Assembly: GCA_040756715.1 (NCBI GenBank)
Contig: JBFLYE010000084.1
Span: 1-7,868 of the forward strand
Reading direction: 5' to 3'
Source of the DNA: a bacterium
Lineage (GTDB): Bacteria > UBA9089 > UBA9088
DNA: 7,868 bases
Both the position numbers and the translations under genes were made by a program. Positions 6,225-7,868 of this stretch are shown here, piece by piece. Each line of letters begins with the position of its first letter. The first letter of the stretch is position 1. The notes beneath the pieces are model-generated. The model ran no database searches. It was not told the DNA's origin and saw only the letters and a program-made list of their open reading frames with translations.

Positions 6225-6803
6225 ATGAGGGGGATTATTCTGGCAAAGGAAAAAAGTCAAAGGCTCTCCTTAAATAAGGCATTTATTGAAATTGAAGGGG
6301 AATTTCTCATTGAAAGGATAATAAAAACAATAAAGCCATATTGTAAGGATATTTTGATCATCAGTGATGACCAAAGGCTTTCCCAATTTGGAAAGAGGTT
6401 TGGGGATATATTTAAGGAAAAAGGGCCAATCTCTGGATTATATACAGGGCTTTATTATTCAGATTGTGAAAGAAACCTTGTCCTTGCCTCTGATCTGCCA
6501 TTTTTGGAAAGCCCTCTTATTGAATACATATTGAAAGGGCAGCCTACGAGCATCCTTCTAGCACCCGAGCACCAGAATAATATTCAAGCTATTGTTCCCA
6601 CCATAGATGGAATTCCAGAGCCTTTTTGTGCGATATATTTAAAAGAAACCCTTCCTTTAATAAAGGAGCAGATAGAGAATAACGAGCTTTCCCTCCAGGG
6701 TTTAATAAAGAGGCTAAAGGTAAAATATGTAAACTGTAATAAATTTAGGAATTGCTTTTTTAACCTGAATAGAGAAGAAGACTTGGTTAAATGTTTAAGA
6801 TGA
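6225..6803 (+). CDS. MobA-like nucleotidyltransferase, degenerate GTP motif
   Basis: Protein of 192 aa with the MobA/MobA-like fold. True MobA joins GMP from GTP to molybdopterin to make the guanylated molybdenum cofactor. Visible landmarks: MRGIILAKEKSQRLSLNK (1-18) replacing the usual LAGGxSxRMGxxK, the GPISGLYTGL segment (67-76; GPLAGL in MobA), LASDLPFL (87-94) with the metal-binding Asp90, the VPTIDGIPEPFCAIY region (124-138; usually QPLCALY), and FFNLNREEDL (178-187; usually NINTPEDL). So the fold and the metal aspartate are kept, as is Lys18, but the nucleotide-gripping Gly-Gly is Lys8-Glu9. Activity as MobA is therefore doubtful; another cytidylyl- or guanylyltransferase activity or a divergent partner are alternatives. 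The start is fixed by the family N-terminus and is apparently leaderless. No other molybdenum-cofactor gene is in the window. Its TGA overlaps the next gene by ATGA. Confidence 0.75.
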   Translation: MRGIILAKEKSQRLSLNKAFIEIEGEFLIERIIKTIKPYCKDILIISDDQRLSQFGKRFGDIFKEKGPISGLYTGLYYSDCERNLVLASDLPFLESPLIEYILKGQPTSILLAPEHQNNIQAIVPTIDGIPEPFCAIYLKETLPLIKEQIENNELSLQGLIKRLKVKYVNCNKFRNCFFNLNREEDLVKCLR

Positions 6804-7868
6804 GGTTTATCATCGCCCTTTTGATTATTTCATTAAATGCTTATTGTGATTCTATAAAGGAGGCAAGGGCGGCTTATTCAAGAGGGGATTTTAAGCGGGC
6901 ATCCTTATTTTATAAGGAGGCATTAACTAAAAAGAAGTCTTTAGAAATCCTTTTTTTCCTGGCAGATTCCCTTAAAAATGAGGGAAATCTCTCCTCCTTT
7001 AAAGAGATTAAATTAGACCCCCCTCTTTCCTATTTAAGGGATGGTATTTATTTTTACCATAAGGGTATGTATGAAAAAGGAGAGGTATTATTTAAAAAGG
7101 CGGGAAATTCTTATGGATATGTGGGTATGGCACTTTGTAGAAAGGCAAGGGGCGATTTTAGAAAGGCAGAGAAATACCTTATCCTGGCAAAAGGGCTCTC
7201 TTTGCAAAACCCCTTGGTTTATATAAATTTGCTGAATATTTATAGCTTATTGGGAGAGGATGAGAAGAAACATAAGGTATTTAAGGAGGGTTTAAAAAAT
7301 ACAAGAAGCCCCCTTTTGCTTTTTGAATTTGCCAAGAGCCTTGCCTATCAGGGTTTATTATCTGAATCCTATAATATCCTCCAAAAACTACATCAAGCTG
7401 AACCCGATAACCTCTTTTATAAAGAGGAGCTGGTAAAGGTCTTGCTTGCCAGAGGGGAAGAAAAACATAAACATCAACATACACATGGTGTTCTCCATAG
7501 ACTACATAGAATAGAGGAGATTGAAAAGGATATATTTTCCAAGATAAGGCATAGCGAGATAGAAAAGGTATATCTTCAAGGGTTTATGAACATTCTCTTA
7601 AATTTTTTTACCTCTGGCATGGAGAAGATGAATGAGGTATTAGAAAGGGATAAAAGCTTTTTTATTGCCAGGCAGAGGCTTCTTTTTATCTATAAAGAGG
7701 TTGGATTTATGGCAAAGATATTGCCAGATGTTTATCGGGATGCCCTTTCTAATGCAAAGGGTTTAGCAATCTTGGATGTTTATCTGGCTGAGCTTTATAT
7801 GAAAAAGGGAAGCATAACCGAGGCATATATTCATTCTAAAAATGCTCTAAGAAAAGACCCAAACCTCG
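6800..7868 (+). CDS. Exported TPR-repeat protein, truncated by the window edge
   Basis: Open frame of 356 complete codons continuing past the right edge. Residues 1-16 (RFIIALLIISLNAYC) form a hydrophobic signal peptide. Cleavage after Cys16 fits an A-Y-C motif, whereas a lipobox is not convincing (N-A-Y before the Cys). The mature part is helical with degenerate tetratricopeptide-like repeats: about 18-51 (EARAAYSRGDFKRASLFYKEA), 105-138 (YGYVGMALCRKARGDFRKAE), 140-167, 173-204 (EFAKSLAYQGLLSESYNIL, ending EPDN) and 325-355 (LAELYMKKGSITEAYIHSK, ending DPN). Between them lies a histidine-rich stretch (222-237) with seven His in sixteen residues. TPR proteins of this kind usually scaffold envelope complexes; the partner is unknown. 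The ATG at 6800 overlaps the MobA-like stop by ATGA. An in-frame ATG at 6791 gives MFKMRF and a more basic n-region, so the start could be there. No Shine-Dalgarno is seen. A functional link to the MobA-like protein is not evident. Confidence 0.8.
   Translation, partial: MRFIIALLIISLNAYCDSIKEARAAYSRGDFKRASLFYKEALTKKKSLEILFFLADSLKNEGNLSSFKEIKLDPPLSYLRDGIYFYHKGMYEKGEVLFKKAGNSYGYVGMALCRKARGDFRKAEKYLILAKGLSLQNPLVYINLLNIYSLLGEDEKKHKVFKEGLKNTRSPLLLFEFAKSLAYQGLLSESYNILQKLHQAEPDNLFYKEELVKVLLARGEEKHKHQHTHGVLHRLHRIEEIEKDIFSKIRHSEIEKVYLQGFMNILLNFFTSGMEKMNEVLERDKSFFIARQRLLFIYKEVGFMAKILPDVYRDALSNAKGLAILDVYLAELYMKKGSITEAYIHSKNALRKDPNL

Noticed and set aside
7041-7484. Short open frames on both strands in the right-hand region
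   Set aside because: They lie within the long TPR-protein frame, which has a signal peptide, helical repeats and codon use like its neighbours.

Overview
The window reads as a chromosomal segment of a low-GC bacterium. A full-length SecA with a zinc-binding SEC-C tail makes it bacterial. The archaeal/anaerobe-type Thi4 thiazole synthase, the stand-alone NIL-domain proteins, dense ATGA-type gene overlaps, AGG/AGA-dominated arginine codons and AT-rich spacers with TTCAAAATTC-like repeats suggest an anaerobic, possibly thermophilic or subsurface, uncultured lineage. That placement is inference; no rRNA or marker here fixes the phylum.

Layout. (1) 126-1386, plus strand: two tandem paralogous NIL-domain proteins, then a Thi4-family thiazole synthase, all overlapping by 1-4 nt and so almost certainly one translationally coupled operon. 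(2) 1387-1605: convergent AT-rich spacer with no confident terminator. (3) 1606-5262, minus strand (transcribed right to left): a membrane-anchored staphylococcal-type (thermo)nuclease, a membrane-anchored OB-fold protein and secA, closely packed. The nuclease gene is richer in GC and CGN arginine codons than secA. (4) 5343-6043, minus strand: a DUF5678-like small protein overlapping a retropepsin-like aspartic protease. (5) 6044-6224: a divergent control region with a good sigma70-type promoter on each strand; the two -35 boxes lie in the arms of a perfect 10-bp inverted repeat. (6) 6225-7868, plus strand: a MobA-like nucleotidyltransferase with an eroded GTP-binding glycine pair and an apparently leaderless start, then, by ATGA overlap, an exported TPR-type protein that runs off the right edge.

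How the genes may work together. The NIL/NIL/Thi4 cluster suggests thiazole (thiamine) synthesis with an accessory sulfur or ligand-handling function. The Thi4 carries a cysteine where the sulfide-dependent enzymes have histidine. The nuclease and OB-fold proteins look like a membrane-tethered nucleic-acid-processing pair facing outward, next to the Sec motor gene. The DUF5678/protease pair is a compact two-gene module of unknown purpose. No CRISPR array, tRNA, rRNA, IS element or integrase was seen.
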